In this document: piece by piece, positions 22,047 to 33,780 of the stretch
Position numbering within the stretch: the first letter of the stretch is position 1
Layout: every line of letters begins with the position of its first letter
Source: Adiantum capillus-veneris
Lineage: Eukaryota > Streptophyta > Polypodiopsida > Polypodiales > Pteridaceae
Direction: 5' to 3'
Length of the DNA stretch: 64,000 nucleotides
Assembly: GCA_014529385.2 (NCBI GenBank)
Contig: CM043967.1
Location: 79,133,278 to 79,197,277, forward strand
Program-made: the position numbers and the translations under genes
The notes under the pieces: model-generated
What the model saw: the letters and a program-made list of their open reading frames with translations, nothing else
What the model was told of the DNA's origin: nothing
Databases searched by the model: none

Positions 22047-22842
22047 GCTCCCTTTACACAAAGGGAATTAGGGACACATGTCAGCTCCCTAGCTCAGATG
22101 CCCACAAGGTGTGCCCAATTCCTATTGGATGGCCTTGGAGGTGGACCAATGAGAATTAGGCTAGAGTAAATCTAGTTTAATTAATTTAAAAACACTTAAT
22201 AAAAGAACCAATGAGAATTAAGTCTCCTAGAAGACTATTGGATAGTCTCCCAAGGGGTCCAATGAGCATTCAGGAGCCCAATGGCTTGCCGGATTCCTAT
22301 TGGCCAGGAGGAAAAGGGGTCCAATGAGAGTTTAGTTTAATTATTAAATTACCTAAAGCTCTCACAAAAGGGGAAAGGGGGACACATGTCAGAAGGCTAT
22401 CACTTATGCTGCTTAATTGTGATAGGCTTGACTTGGGGAGGTCCAATGAGGGCTGAGCAAGAGCAAATAGCAAGAGGGCTTGCCCAAGAGAGAGAGGGGG
22501 ATGATTTTTGCAAGGCATTATCACAAACACACTCACACAATCTCATGTGTGAAGAAAGAGAAGACTATCTCTTCCCAAGCTTTAATGGAGAGCTCATCAC
22601 CTACTCTAAGCTTGTGAGATAGAAGCCTACATCAACACACTCTTGGCTTGTGGATGCAAATCCAACCAAGAGCCAAGCTTCAATGCATGCTCATCTCCTC
22701 TACCAAGCTAATTACTAAGCTAAAGCTATGCTAATATGAGTGATTATGTGAGGAGATGTACATCTTTCTCGTAAGATACTCCTTCTTCCTCTCAATCTAC
22801 TCTCATACCCTGCTAGCTCTCACCATCTTCGAAGGTGTGTGA
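21621..22842 (+). repeat. Family S LTR, 3'-truncated copy
   Basis: Starts TGTCATAATAATC, matching the start of the solo LTR read in its own sense, and stays collinear through 'gattttctcatattaaa', 'ccaaccaagagcca' and 'tgctagctctcaccatcttc' to about 22842, where similarity stops. The last ~450 bp present in the solo LTR are missing. It contains a (CA)n tract at 21979-22042 not seen at that length in the other copies. Confidence 0.8.
21979..22042. repeat. (AC)n microsatellite
   Basis: 32 uninterrupted AC dinucleotides within the family S LTR copy. Confidence 0.97.
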
Positions 22843-23048
22843 AAAACAATGTTCCTACTGCTTTTATGACGTGAAACGAAATGCGCTTTTTATCCACGCA
22901 CGTGATCATAAACGCATCAGGTGCATAAATTAGCATGTTAAACATGATGAATTTATCATGCGGCAACTTCATACGTACTCGGTTAATCCATACATATACT
23001 TGTATATAAAAAACAATCATCGAGAGGGTGACTACGCAGAAAAACGAC

Positions 23049-23050
<2 letters not shown>
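22843..23050. other. Non-coding spacer
   Basis: Short region with higher CpG content than its surroundings; nothing recognised. Confidence 0.4.

Positions 23051-23109
<59 letters not shown>
23051..23109. repeat. (AG)n microsatellite
   Basis: About 29 uninterrupted AG dinucleotides. Confidence 0.97.
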
Positions 23110-23112
<3 letters not shown>

Positions 23113-24939
23113 TGATGTCTATTGAGTTTAGAGCTTCTCACCGTGCTTTAGAATCAATTAAGGCCTCTGGAAAGGCTTCTTGATTTGCCACAAGAGAGTG
23201 TGATGATGAGAGCTATGTAGAGGTATTCACCCTGAGAGCTTCCGGAGAGCACGCACAACGTGAAACGAGAGAGGAGATAGTAAGCAAGTTGAGAGAGAAT
23301 ATCCTTCTTCTTCTTCTTCTTGTTTTCCCGTATACGAGATAGAAGAGCTTATGGAGATGGTGATGAAGAGCTTGCACCACTCCGTATAATAGATACGAGG
23401 TAGTAGACGCAACAGACGGCATTGAAAACTGAACACTAACTAGAACTTTATAGGCAAGTGCAGCAAGGCAGAGTGATGCCCAAGCCAAAAACTAGCGCTG
23501 GATTTTGGGCCAAGAATAGCTTCATCTTATTGTGCACTTTGCTAAAAACATGCCTTTGATTTTGGTGGTCAACTTTCCCACTTACCGTCCAATTTGTATA
23601 GTATAATTGGCTAATTCAATAGTATCTGGCCAACTAATGGAACCTTAGCTAGACTATGCCGCATTGTGATGTCCTAACATAATTATGACTTTCTCGTACT
23701 GTCCTGGCGTATTTACGGCATCACTTTTTATAAAATAATTCCCGTAAAAATCCCTTCTGGTCCTGTTTTTGTTCATGGTGATCATTTTTAAATCCGACGG
23801 AGACTAAAATTAATATTTTTATGTTTAGGTCATCCTAAAAAGCATTTGCTTTCTAAAAACGCTGAAAAGCACGAAAAGATAAAAATAGCGTAAAAAGCAA
23901 AGAAAAGCAAAAAATTTTAAAATTGAACCACGGGTTCCCCTCGTCCATACTGGAATAAGAAAGCGGACTCGCTTTTCACTAAAAAGCACTAAAAATCATG
24001 AAAATCTAAAAATAGTGTGAAAAGCACTCCAGATTTTTACAAAATTGAACCATAGCTTCCTTGGAACACGTAGATTAAGGATCCTACCTTGCTAGAACAT
24101 GGAAACGGCCTTGCTTTTCACCTATGAACCTTCCAATACTGTCAATCAAGCATCTTAAATTAAAGTTTGACAAAATAGATATTGAAAGCTAGTTTTCTTA
24201 TTTTTTAAAGAGACCCAAAAATCGAGAATCTTACAATTCACGTCACAGTTGGGCCCCCCACCAGGGTGGCTGTCGCCTCTAGTGGATTCAGCTCTTGAGG
24301 CAATAAGTCCAAGCAATAGATTTAGGTTTATCTATAGTTAGTTGAATTCAAGTTTGAGTACAACTATCTTTTTGTTATTTGTAGACATAGCCCTCTTATG
24401 ATTTCCGTGGGGGCGGTCCATCTACTCGGTTCCTTAGCCACTAGTGACAGATATGAATCTACAAAATGTACTCTTTGTACAAGAGGAGTAGTGATTTGAT
24501 GTACGGTTTTTTGGCCACTACACACCACAACAACTAGGGACCTATGGCCTTTCAGAGTAGACCAAACTATGGGGGAGACAAGGAGGGACTCCATACGTCT
24601 AGAGCCTTAGAGCCTCGTACCAATAGAATCTCCTTCTACTATGCCTTATTTCTCACCAATCCTCCTTCCATCGTAGGGACCCACACCATTTCATTATACT
24701 CTTGCTTTGCATGAGTCTCATTGACAGTCCATGGGTAATCAAAAAACGTCTTCTAGTAGCGCACATCGATGTTCATCTCATGGTAGTGAGTGCCATGACA
24801 GACAAAGCGACGGGGGCTCCTATTGGGATATGTTTTTTGGTGGTGGTGGGAGTGGGAGATGGGATCACCTATTTTGGAGCATGCCATTTCAACTATAGAG
24901 CACAAGGAGTGTGATGCATCCATGCCAGATACACAGAGA
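23110..24939. other. Non-coding stretch with one tandem duplication
   Basis: No supported gene. 23857-23979 and 23980-24122 are two diverged units sharing 'aaaaagcac', 'aaaaatag(c/t)gt', 'aaaattgaacca' and 'cttgcttttcac'. A (CTT)n run lies at 23309-23323. Confidence 0.5.
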
Positions 24940-25789
24940 CACTACTATTGGGTCAAGTATGGTGGCGTGATCAATTTTTGCACTACACAAGACAGGGAAT
25001 TTTGGCACCACTTGCAAATTCTTATACATTTTGGCATATAGAATTGTTTTGCTAAGCTCAAAGACCAACTACCTCATCATGCACGCTATGTCAAGGAAGT
25101 ATAACACGATCGCTTTCCAAACACCTCTAATGAGAGGTTCTCCATGCAATAGTTTGAGAGGTATATCAAGAAATTTCTTAAAAAAAAGCGAGCAAGTGTA
25201 TGACATGCCACGACCAACCAAATTCCAAATCCAAAGTAGAGCTATTGTGACTTGAACATGGCTAATACAGAGTGGGAATGGGCCATGCAAGAAAAAAACA
25301 AGGAAGCGACAACATGCTCATTCCATAGACAACAACTTGAAGCTTGGGCAAGACAAACTCTCATGCACTATGGTTTAGGAGAGAGCTTGGAAAGATGAAT
25401 ATGTAAGTAGGTTTTAATTGTGTGCAAGATGTGTATACTACCTTTATTATATTTTGAAACTTTTTTGGGTATTTTGAACTTAGGAAAATGTCACTGTGAT
25501 CCATCCTACTAGAGAGATGGTCAACCATATCTCTCGTTAGAAATTCAACGTAGTAATTGGACCTCTACAAGCCGTAAGTATAGTTAATGAATATTGTAAT
25601 AATCTTTTTAAGTTATTGATTTATCCAATTTGGTTTTGTTTGTTGTAGATTCAGAGCAATCAAACTTATATACCTCTAGATGAGGAGGCGGAGGATGAAG
25701 AAGATGAAGACTCTTTTTTTGTAGTCCTCTTTTACAAGTGCAAATATGGCACAACAAACCCTCATTTGGAATTCTGGTTGTATTTGTAA
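24940..25789 (+). pseudogene. Intron-bearing coding relic X
   Basis: Broken frames with splice-like borders. 24940-25040 reads HYYWVKYGGVINFCTTQDRE; 25050-25230 reads KLKDQLPHHARYVKEV and, after stops, FERYIKKFLKKKRASV; 25250-25400 reads EWEWAMQEKNKEATTCSFHR. Then GTAAGT at 25403 and a TTAG acceptor ending 25483. Exon 25484-25573 reads ENVTVIHPTREMVNHISR, stop, KFNVVIGPLQA. GTAAGT follows at 25574, and a TTGTTTGTTGTAG acceptor ends 25648. The last exon (25649-25789) continues in phase with an acidic run LDEEAEDEEDEDS and ends at TAA. Family not recognised; a transposase or a host gene are both possible. Confidence 0.4.
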
Positions 25790-27251
25790 TTAAATTTAAT
25801 AAATGCTCTTTTGTGCTTTAAATCATATTCGTAAGGAGTGACATGTAGATTAAAATATGTTGTTCAGTTCAAAGTTTATTAAAATTATTTTTACACTTTT
25901 CAAAATTCAATTAATATTTGATTTTTATGGAGGTCAAAAGTGGATGGCCCAAATGCGTATCTCTATTTTGGAATATCATGTAGTGGCAATATAAGCGGTA
26001 ATATAGGCAGTATCATATGCTGTAATAGATGCAAATATATATATGTACCTATTACCATGCATATTGTTGTTAGACCATTGCCACCCTTTTTTCCGCCACT
26101 ATTGCGGCTCACACAATTTTTCTCTTTGTATTTTTCTTTGTTAATCCATGGAAATAGTGGCGATTCTGGACCCTTCCTTTAGAGTGTAGTGACAATATAT
26201 GTGGTAATGTAGATGATAACACATAGGGTCATAGAGTGAATATATATCCGTATCTATTACATCATATATTGTTGTTGGATCACTATCACATCCTTGGCTA
26301 CTACTATTGTTGTGATGCATTTTTTCTCTTTTAAATTTTCTTTGCTAATCCATGGAAATAGCAGAGGTTCTAGAATTTTTGTCTTATAGTGAGGGCTTCA
26401 TCTCTCAGTTGGATAGCTACAAGGTCTATTTCTGCAAATGGCTCCAGGTCCATGTGGGTGCTTAGAAGCATGTCCAACACATGGCACAATCCATGCTACT
26501 CTCAACCCAAATTTCTCAGTAAAATGTTGTGTCATCCAAGCAGGTGATATCTCAAGGTAGGAGGAGATAATGAATGCGACCTCCTTCTCCCTTCTCTTCT
26601 CCTCCCTGATTCCCCTCTCTCATTATCTACTTGTTGCCTTATCTTTTTAATTGTCCTTTCTTTTCTCTGTATTATTCCCCTTCTTAATTCGTGGTGAAGA
26701 AGTAGAGCACTCATCTTTGACGTGCCAATTTCTAATGGCCATAGCCAACGTATGGTTGGTCCCAATTGGGTACACACTCCAGCTTTTATACTCATGTCAA
26801 TTTGCTAGTGTTGCCTTCCTTTATTGGGAGTAATTTAAATGGATGCATGAATTGACAAGTTAGGGCCTTAGACGACTTGACATGATAGGGCAAGGAATAG
26901 TGGTGACACTCAATGGAATTGTAGCATGTGGATATCATACTAGATTAACATGTCAATATTATACTGGTGGCATGTAGGTATCATTCTTTTTCATACCAAC
27001 AATAGTAGTTTATTATATAGAAAGTGAAATCGTACTAGTATTGTACCAAAATATGAAATGATATACATATAGTTGTTTTGTGTCATATTTTACTTTTGGT
27101 TATTTTGGTTCAAAAGCTACCAAAGAGACATGCATTCTTGAGGATTTTGCACCCTTTAGTGTCTCTTGAAATGGGTTGCAAGTTTAGATTGTTTTTTATT
27201 AAGTATAACAATTGGTTAGGTGGAATAGAGAGGTGGATGGAGCAAAGCTTC
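25790..27251. other. Non-coding stretch with a 206-bp tandem duplication
   Basis: Two diverged copies of a ~206-bp unit at about 25975-26180 and 26181-26386: 'tagtggcaatat'/'tagtgacaatat' and 'aatccatggaaatag' recur at that spacing. Nothing else recognised before copia B. Confidence 0.6.
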
Positions 27252-27511
27252 TGTTAGGTTTAATGGCCATGTGGCAGACCGCCCATCACTAATTTCTAAT
27301 AACCGTAAGTGTAAAGCTATACACTTGTGTTAGACACTAACACAAAGTAGAGTGTGTATTGCAACTAAGTGCATAAGATAGAAAATAAAGAAAGGGGACA
27401 CAAGGTGTGTGTTGGCTCTCCCCCTCCAACCTGTGTGTGTGGCTATGGTGGTGTGAGTGTGTATGCGTATTCATCTTTCTCTTCCGATATGCTCCTGGCT
27501 CCTCTCCTTCA
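27252..27511 (+). repeat. Copia B left LTR
   Basis: 260 bp, starts TGTTAGGTTTAATGG and ends CTCCTTCA. Collinear with 31986-32243 with scattered substitutions, so older than the LTR pair of A. Confidence 0.92.
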
Positions 27512-27513
27512 TC

Positions 27514-27525
27514 TGGTATCAGAGT
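27514..27525 (+). promoter_or_regulatory. Copia B primer binding site
   Basis: TGGTATCAGAGT, one base off the initiator-Met-tRNA complement; the second copy at 32246-32257 has the perfect TGGTATCAGAGC. Confidence 0.9.
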
Positions 27526-28766
27526 TATTTCATTCTTGAAATGGCTTCTGCCCGTGCGTGCACTTTTAAGAGTGCAAACATGGTTCCGACTTGGGCATCA
27601 ACAATTCAACATCTTGAGAGCGTTTCCAGTAGGCGTCCCTAGTTTTACCCCTTTTGGAGCCATTCGTGCCATCAAAAACCTCACTGAGCTACGGTTTAGG
27701 AGCTGCATTTTTCAGCCTTATTTTGGTAGTTTGTGTTGCAAAGCTTCCATAGCCATTACAGGTACCATTGTTGCAGTTTCTTCCATCTACAAGAGCCCAC
27801 AGCTCATTCGGGAGTGTGTAGACTCTTTTGGAGTGGCCTCATACACACACATAGAGTGGGACTTTGACAACATTGTCTTCGTTGACTACAGGTACGGATA
27901 CAGGTATAGGTACATATACATACAATGTCTTGGTTAGCTTCCTCTATGCTTCTTGGCCTTGATTTTGGCTTTGGCTACAGTTACCGCATCGGCATCGACT
28001 TGCAGGCTACAGGTTTCAGTGCTTGCAATATTCTGGTTCTAGTGGGAGCAGTTTTTAATGTGTACATGCATATGTTTGCACTTTTGACAGTGTTTGAGCT
28101 CTTTTGAGAGCAGTTTGACTCCTTGCAGGGATATTTCTTTGCATGCATGCACATGCTTTTGGCACCTGTTTGAGCGTCGTGACAAACTTGTACGTCTTTA
28201 TGTATATTGCCATTGTACGCTTTTGTCGAGAAGATGGCTTTGTGCCTATTGCCATTGTACGATTTTGTCGAGAAGATGGATTTAACAAAAGTACGTCTTT
28301 GTGCATATTGCCATTGTACGCTTTTGCACATCTTCTCGTAGTTTTGGCCATTTCTGAGACTTGGTCCAGATGATAGCCATTTTTGAGAGTTGGCTATACA
28401 TTTTGCTGCATAACCTACCATGTTGAGGGTCAATAGCATGAGGCTTTCATTAAGCTGGGGTATTCTCAAATGTGGAGATACCTTCGGTGCTACAGGTAGC
28501 TGGAGCATCCCTTATGAGGCCTCACCAAAGGACATGTATAGAGTGGTATAGATGCTTTTGACGCCGAGTTGGCGGTCTATGGTCAATCTGATAGTTTATG
28601 CACCTCAGTTGGTCTCTATACAGTGTTCTTTTGAGAGGAATTGCCATCTTTTATGCTTTGTGAGTGACGTACTTGGTCATTTTGTCTTGTATTTGGTTGA
28701 CATAGTCCCAAATACAAAGGGGACTCTGCTAAAATTTTCCCAGAATCTTTTGGTAGTTTTGTCACC
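27526..28766 (+). other. Copia B long leader
   Basis: About 1.24 kb between primer site and gag. It contains a local repeat: units with 'tattgccattgtacg' and 'ttttgtcgagaagatgg' at 28200-28340. A plus-strand frame over 27691-27930 (FGSLCCKASIAITGTIVAV) is also open in the second leader copy at 32440-32680, but the two differ at many residues; coding function is not established. Confidence 0.6.
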
Positions 28767-29630
28767 TTGTCTACTAGCAAAGACGGTGACATTTATGACA
28801 TAAAGAAGTTTGATGGAACTAATTTTTAGGTTTGGAAGAACCAAATGCATGATGTGCTTGTCCAAAAGAAGCAAAAGTTTCCTATTGCCTATGCGGCTAT
28901 AATTGAAGATATGCACTGACTCAGTTTGAGTGGGAGGAGCTTGATGAGCTATTCAAGTCTACAATTAGACTACACCTTGGTGAGTCGGTGTACTTTTTAG
29001 TATTAGAATGCGAGACTGCTCATGCTTTATGGCAAAAAATATGTGACACTTACGAAAAGAATACGGCTAGCAATAAGGTTTTCATGATGTGGAATTTTTT
29101 CAACCTTCGTACGGAGGAGTCTACTAGCATTTCCAGCCATATCAATAATGATTTTGTTTCTCTTTTTGCCCAGATTCGTGCACAGCGCATGATCATTGAT
29201 GATGAGATGAAAGAAATATTTTTGCTTTGTTCGTTGCCACCCTCTTGGGATATCTTTTGTACGGCTGTTAGTAACTCTGCTCCTAATGGTACTCTAAAAT
29301 ACGACGATGTTACTAGTGCACTTTTGTCAAAGGAGATGCGTCAAAAGACCATGACTAGCTCGCATTATGGCAAAGCTCATTATGTGCAAAGGGATGATAA
29401 GCAACGTAAGGGCCGTTCTTCACAATGTGAGTCCAAGAAAGAGGACAATAGAGATGCATCAAAAGGTAGATCAAAGTCCCGTGGTTGCCGCAATGTTCAA
29501 TGACATTATTGTGATAAGTTTGGTCACATAAAGAAGGATTGTTATGCTTAGAAGCGTGACAAAGGGAAGGGCAAAGGTAAAGGCAAAGATCATGATGATA
29601 AAGAGGAGAAACCAATGTCATTGAATTAGG
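28767..29630 (+). pseudogene. gag: Copia B gag, start codon lost
   Basis: Reads STSKDGDIYDIKKFDGTNF from 28770; the ATG present in the second copy (33134) is TTG here. A TAG interrupts NF-Q-VW at about 28828, and a frameshift follows near 28910. 28988-29503 is open (171 codons) and carries the gag core HALWQKICDTYEKNTAS, LLCSLPPSWDIFCTAVSNSA and a basic tail. The zinc knuckle follows at 29503-29550 as HYCDKFGHIKKDCYA, with TGA in place of its first cysteine codon. Decayed capsid/nucleocapsid gene. Confidence 0.88.
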
Positions 29631-29656
29631 GTAGAGTAAACCAATGCCATTGGTAA

Positions 29657-30378
29657 ACCAATGAAAATTAGGCTGGAGTAAATTTAGTCTAATCAATTAA
29701 AAAATGCTTGATAAAAGAACCAGTAGAAATTAAGCTCCCTAGAAGACTACTCGATAGTCTACCAAGGGGTCCAATGAGCATTCAGCAGCCCAATGGCTTG
29801 CCTGATTCGTATTGGCCAGAAGACTAAGAGGTCCAATGAGAGTTTATTTGAATTATTTAATTACCTAAAGCTCTCACAAAAGGGAAAAGCGGGACACATG
29901 TAACAAGGCTATCTCATAAGATACCTCTTCTTCCTCTCAATCTATCCTCATTCCCTGCTAGCTCTCACCATTTTTGAAGGCGAGTGAGGTCTTGGGACTG
30001 AGGCTAGGGACACTATGTGTTTTTTTCAAGCATAATTTAGTGTATGAAGCTTCCATCTTCATCACACCAAATAGTTTTATCAAGGAACACAAAGATTGTA
30101 TTGTGCAAAAGTCTCCTTTTATGGGAGAAGTTGTAATACAAAGCCTTTATGGAGGGGGGATTGGCTCCATGTAAATCCGGTCCACAACTGTTGTCAATTG
30201 TTCTATTTCTCTCTCTTTTCAAGTATTGTCAATGCAAATTAGCCAGGTGTAAATTGCTATGTCGTTTTCTCAAATTAAGTACTCTATCTATGCTCATTTA
30301 GAACTTGTTCTTAATGAAGTTCTCACTATATTATCAATTTTCGCTACACACAAGTTACTAGTGCATTAAAATGTTACA
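29657..30378 (+). repeat. Family S LTR fragment inside copia B
   Basis: Starts about 29657 with 'accaatgaaaattaggct', matching 22143 in the 21.6-kb copy, and ends TGTTACA at 30378, matching the CATTACA end of the solo LTR. The 5' third is missing, as is a central block equal to about 22405-22770. It sits exactly where protease and integrase of B should be; B coding resumes at 30379. Confidence 0.8.
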
Positions 30379-31930
30379 GATAGTGGTGAGCCTTCTTGTT
30401 ACAAAGAGGCTATGCTAGCCAATGATAAGGTTCAGTGGGAACATGCTATGAAGAGGGAGATGTCCAGTATTGCAAAGAATAAAACATGGCAACTTCTTCC
30501 GTTGCCAAAAGGTAGGAAAGCATTTCCTTGTAAATGGGTTTACTGCAAGAAGAAGATTGGCAATTACAAAGCTCATTTAGTGGTGAAATATTTCAAGCAA
30601 GAATATGGTGTCAATTTCCAAAAAATCTCTTCTCCAATGGTCAAGATGACCACACTGAGAATGTTTCTTAATGCTTTGGTTTCCACTAAGGATATGGAGC
30701 TTGATCAAATGGATTCCATTATAACTTTCTTACATGGTGATCTTTAGAAGAGATCTATATGAAAAAACCTGAAGGGTTTGTGCTAAAGGGCAAGGAACAT
30801 TTGGTTTGTAAGCTTCTAAAATGTCTCTATGGCTTGAATCAATAATCCACACAATGGTATCAAAATTTTGATGAATTTATGCATTCCCTAGGCTATAAGC
30901 GCAATAATGAGGATCCATGTCTTTATGTAAAAAGAAAACCCAATGGACAACTTATTATGCTTGTCCTTTATGTAGATGACATGCTTATTGTTATTCATTC
31001 CAAGAAGGACATTGCTGACTTGAAAACGAAGCTAAAAAGTCAATTTGACATGAAAGATTCTGGTGAAGCCAATCGCATTTTGGGTATGCTCATTACTCCT
31101 GATCGTAAGAAGAGATTTTTGTACCTTTCTCAAACAGAGTATATGTACAAGGTTCTCAATCGTTTCAACATGCAGAAGGGGAAGGCTTTGAGTGCTCCAT
31201 TTCTTGCATATTTGAAACTTAGCAAAAACGACTGTCCCAAATCTGCTAGGAAAAAGCTGCGATGGCTAAGGCTCCTTATGCTTCATCTTGTGGTAGTCTC
31301 ATGTATGCCATAATGGCTACAAGACCTCACACTGCACACGTAGTGGGAGTTGTCATCAAATTTATGTCTAACCTTGGTAAAAAGCATTGGGATGATGTCA
31401 AGTTGATTCTCAGATACTTGAGGGGCACTGCAGATAGACAGTTATGCTATGGTCGTGGAGAGTCATCCATTCAAGGATTTGTAGATAGTGATTATGCAGG
31501 CTATAGTGACAGTTGTAAATCAACAATTGGTTGGATTTACACATTTGCTGGTTCTGCTATTTCTTGGAGATCCGTTCTTCAAGACTGTACATCCATTTCT
31601 ACCATAGAGGCAGAGTATGTTGCATTGAGTGAGGAATGCAAATGAGCTATTTGGCTTTCTCGCCTAGTGAAAGATCTTGGATTGGAGCAGTGTACACTAG
31701 TTCTTCATTGTGACAATCAAAGTGCTATTGTCTTGGCTAAAAATCCACTATTTTATTACAGAACAAAACACATTGATGTGCATTATCACTTCAGTCGTCG
31801 TGAATGCATGGCACACAAGTGCCTTCATTTAGTGAAGATTCTTACGTCAGAGAACACAGCAAATGCACTGACTACAAGTCTCTCCAGCCATAAGTTTCAG
31901 CACTGTCGTGAGTTGATGGGCATTGGGTGA
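30379..31930 (+). pseudogene. pol: Copia B reverse transcriptase and RNase H
   Basis: RT starts EPSCYKEAMLANDKVQWEHA, then AFPCKWVYCKKKIGNYKAHL and VKMTTLRMFLNALVS. After a frameshift and stops (30745-30880), GYKRNNEDPCLYVKRKPNGQ and the catalytic loop VLYVDDMLIV are intact. Another shift near 31255 leads to YASSCGSLMYAIMATRPHTA and RNase H (STIEAEYVALSEECK). There a TGA at 31643-31645 (probably from CGA) precedes AIWLSRLVKDLGL, LVLHCDNQSAIVLAKNP and HIDVHYHFSRRE. The end is MGIG, as in elements A and C (LGVG). Non-functional. Confidence 0.93.
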
Positions 31931-31985
31931 AGCGTGGTTCTCTTTCATTCTTATGGTCTCCCACATTGGCCATCAAGTGGGAGAA

Positions 31986-32243
31986 TGTTAGGTTTAATGG
32001 CCATGTGGCCGACCACCCATTACTAACTGCTACTAATTCTAAGTGTACAGCTATACACTTGTGTGAGCCACTAACACAATGTAAATTGTATATTGTGCCT
32101 AAGTGCATAAGATAGAAAAGGAAGAAAGGGGGCACATAGTGTGTCTCAGCTCTACCCCTCCAACCTCTGTGTGTGGCTATGGTGGTGTGAGTGTGTGCGT
32201 ATTCATCTTCTTTTTCTGCTATGCTCTCGGCTCGTCTCTTTCA
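31986..32243 (+). repeat. Copia B right (shared) LTR
   Basis: 258 bp, preceded by the purine tract AAGTGGGAGAA and followed by a complete primer site. It thus serves both as 3' LTR of B and as 5' LTR of the partial copy at 32244-33303. Confidence 0.92.
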
Positions 32244-33303
32244 TATGGTATCAGAGCTGTTTCATTCTCAAAATCGCTTCTGTGCGTGCACACACTTTTA
32301 AGCATTCAAATAGGGTTCCAACTTTAGCATCGGCAAATTCAACATTTAGAGAGCGTTTCCAGCAGGCATCCCGAGTTTTACCACCATTTTGGAGCCATTC
32401 GTGCCATCAAAAACCTCATTTGAGCTACGATCTGGGAGCTGCATTTTTCAGCCTTCTTTCGGTAGTTTGTGCTTTAGAGCTTCCATAGTCATTACAAGTA
32501 CCATTGTTGCAGTCTTTTCCATTTACAAGAGCCCACGACTCATTCGGGAGTGTGTAGCCTCTTTTGGAGTGGACTCATACACACACATAGAGTGGGAGTT
32601 TGATGACATTGTCTTCTTCGACTATAGGTACGGATACAGGTGCAGGTACACGTACATAGAGTGGCTTGGTGAGAAGTTTTTTATGCATATATGTATATGT
32701 TGGCACTTTTGTTAGTGTTTGAGCTCTTTTGAGAGTAGTCCCCTCGGGGATATTTCTTTGTATGCACATGCATTTGGTGCATAGTCTACATTGTTGAGGA
32801 TTGATAGCATGAGATTTTCATTGGGTTGGGGTATTCTCAAATGTGGAGATACCTTTGGTGATACAAGTAGCTTGAGCATCCCTTACGAGGCCTCGCATGT
32901 ATAAAGTAGTGGTGTAGGTGCTTTGGACACCGAGCTGGCGGTCTATGGTCAGTGTGACAGTTTATGCGCCTCAGTTGGTCTCTATACAATGTGCTTTTGA
33001 GAGGCATTGCCCGTTTTTATGCTTTGTGAGTGACATACTTGGTCATTTTGTCTCGTATTTTGGTTGACATAGTCCTAAATACAAAGGAGACTCTGCCAAA
33101 ATTTTCCCACAATCTTTTGGTAGTTTTGTCACCATGTCTACTAGCAAAGACCATGACATTTATAACATAAAGAACTTTGATGGCACTAATTTTCAGCTTT
33201 GGAATAACCAAATGCATGATCTGCTCATCCAAAAGAAGAAAAAGTTTCCTATTGTCTATGCGGCTAGAACTGAAGATATGCACATGACTCAGTTTCAATG
33301 GGA
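32244..33303 (+). mobile_element. Second, truncated internal copy of copia B
   Basis: Primer site at 32246-32257, leader collinear with 27526-28766 but about 350 bp shorter (the repeat-bearing middle is missing), and gag start with intact ATG at 33134 (MSTSKDHDIYNIKNFDGTNF). Similarity to the first copy ends at about 33303 and the microsatellite region follows soon after. No further B sequence or third LTR is found downstream. Confidence 0.85.
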
Positions 33304-33437
33304 CACAAAAGTGGTGATGTGAATTATTTTAAATGCTGAGAGAATATCACACTGAGATTTTTGCATGACATTTTTGTCTACTCTATCTCTTCCTCTCTTC
33401 ACCCCCTCTCTTTGTTTGCTCTATATCTCTACTCCAT

Positions 33438-33440
<3 letters not shown>

Positions 33441-33488
<48 letters not shown>

Positions 33489-33583
33489 CTCTCCTCTCCT
33501 CTCCCTCTCTTTCTTTCTCTTTCTCTTTCTCCCCCCCCCCCCCCCCCTGTGTGTGTGTGTGTGTGTGTGTGTGTATTATATAT

Positions 33584-33621
<38 letters not shown>

Positions 33622-33780
33622 GTGTGTGTGTGTGTGTATTATATATTCATATATATGTATATATATATACACACACATATATATATATTCTCTCGCTCTC
33701 TCTCTCTTTTTATACTCTCTCTCTCTTTATTCTCTCGCTATCTCTGTCTCTACTCTCTCTCTCTCTCTCTCTCCCTCAGA
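33441..33780. repeat. Compound microsatellite: (TC)n, C17, (TG)n, (CA)n, (TA)n, (TC)n
   Basis: (TC)n at 33441-33483, a pyrimidine run to 33530, 17 consecutive C at 33531-33547, (TG)n to about 33573, (CA)n at 33589-33617, (TG)n and TA-rich steps to 33688, then TC-rich sequence. Long Ser/Leu- or Cys/Val/His-only frames here are artefacts of the repeats. Confidence 0.95.

Larger units (their letters stand above)
27252..32243 (+). mobile_element. Ty1/copia element B, decayed, two LTRs
   Basis: Plus-strand element with LTRs at 27252-27511 and 31986-32243, initiator-Met primer site, long leader, gag, zinc knuckle and RT/RNase H. Protease and integrase are absent; their place is taken by a family S LTR fragment (29657-30378). 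No target duplication is found, because after the right LTR the sequence continues into a second primer site and a second copy of the leader and gag start (32244-33303). So it is an LTR-internal-LTR-internal tandem, probably from unequal recombination. All coding parts carry stops or shifts. Confidence 0.9.

Noticed and set aside
21854-22169. Frames of alternating Cys-Val or Thr-His
   Set aside because: Artefact of the (AC)n tract inside the family S LTR copy.
27407-27690. Plus-strand frame beginning inside the copia B LTR
   Set aside because: Crosses the LTR border and primer site, Cys/Trp-rich from GTGTGTGTGGC-type sequence; not credible as a protein start.
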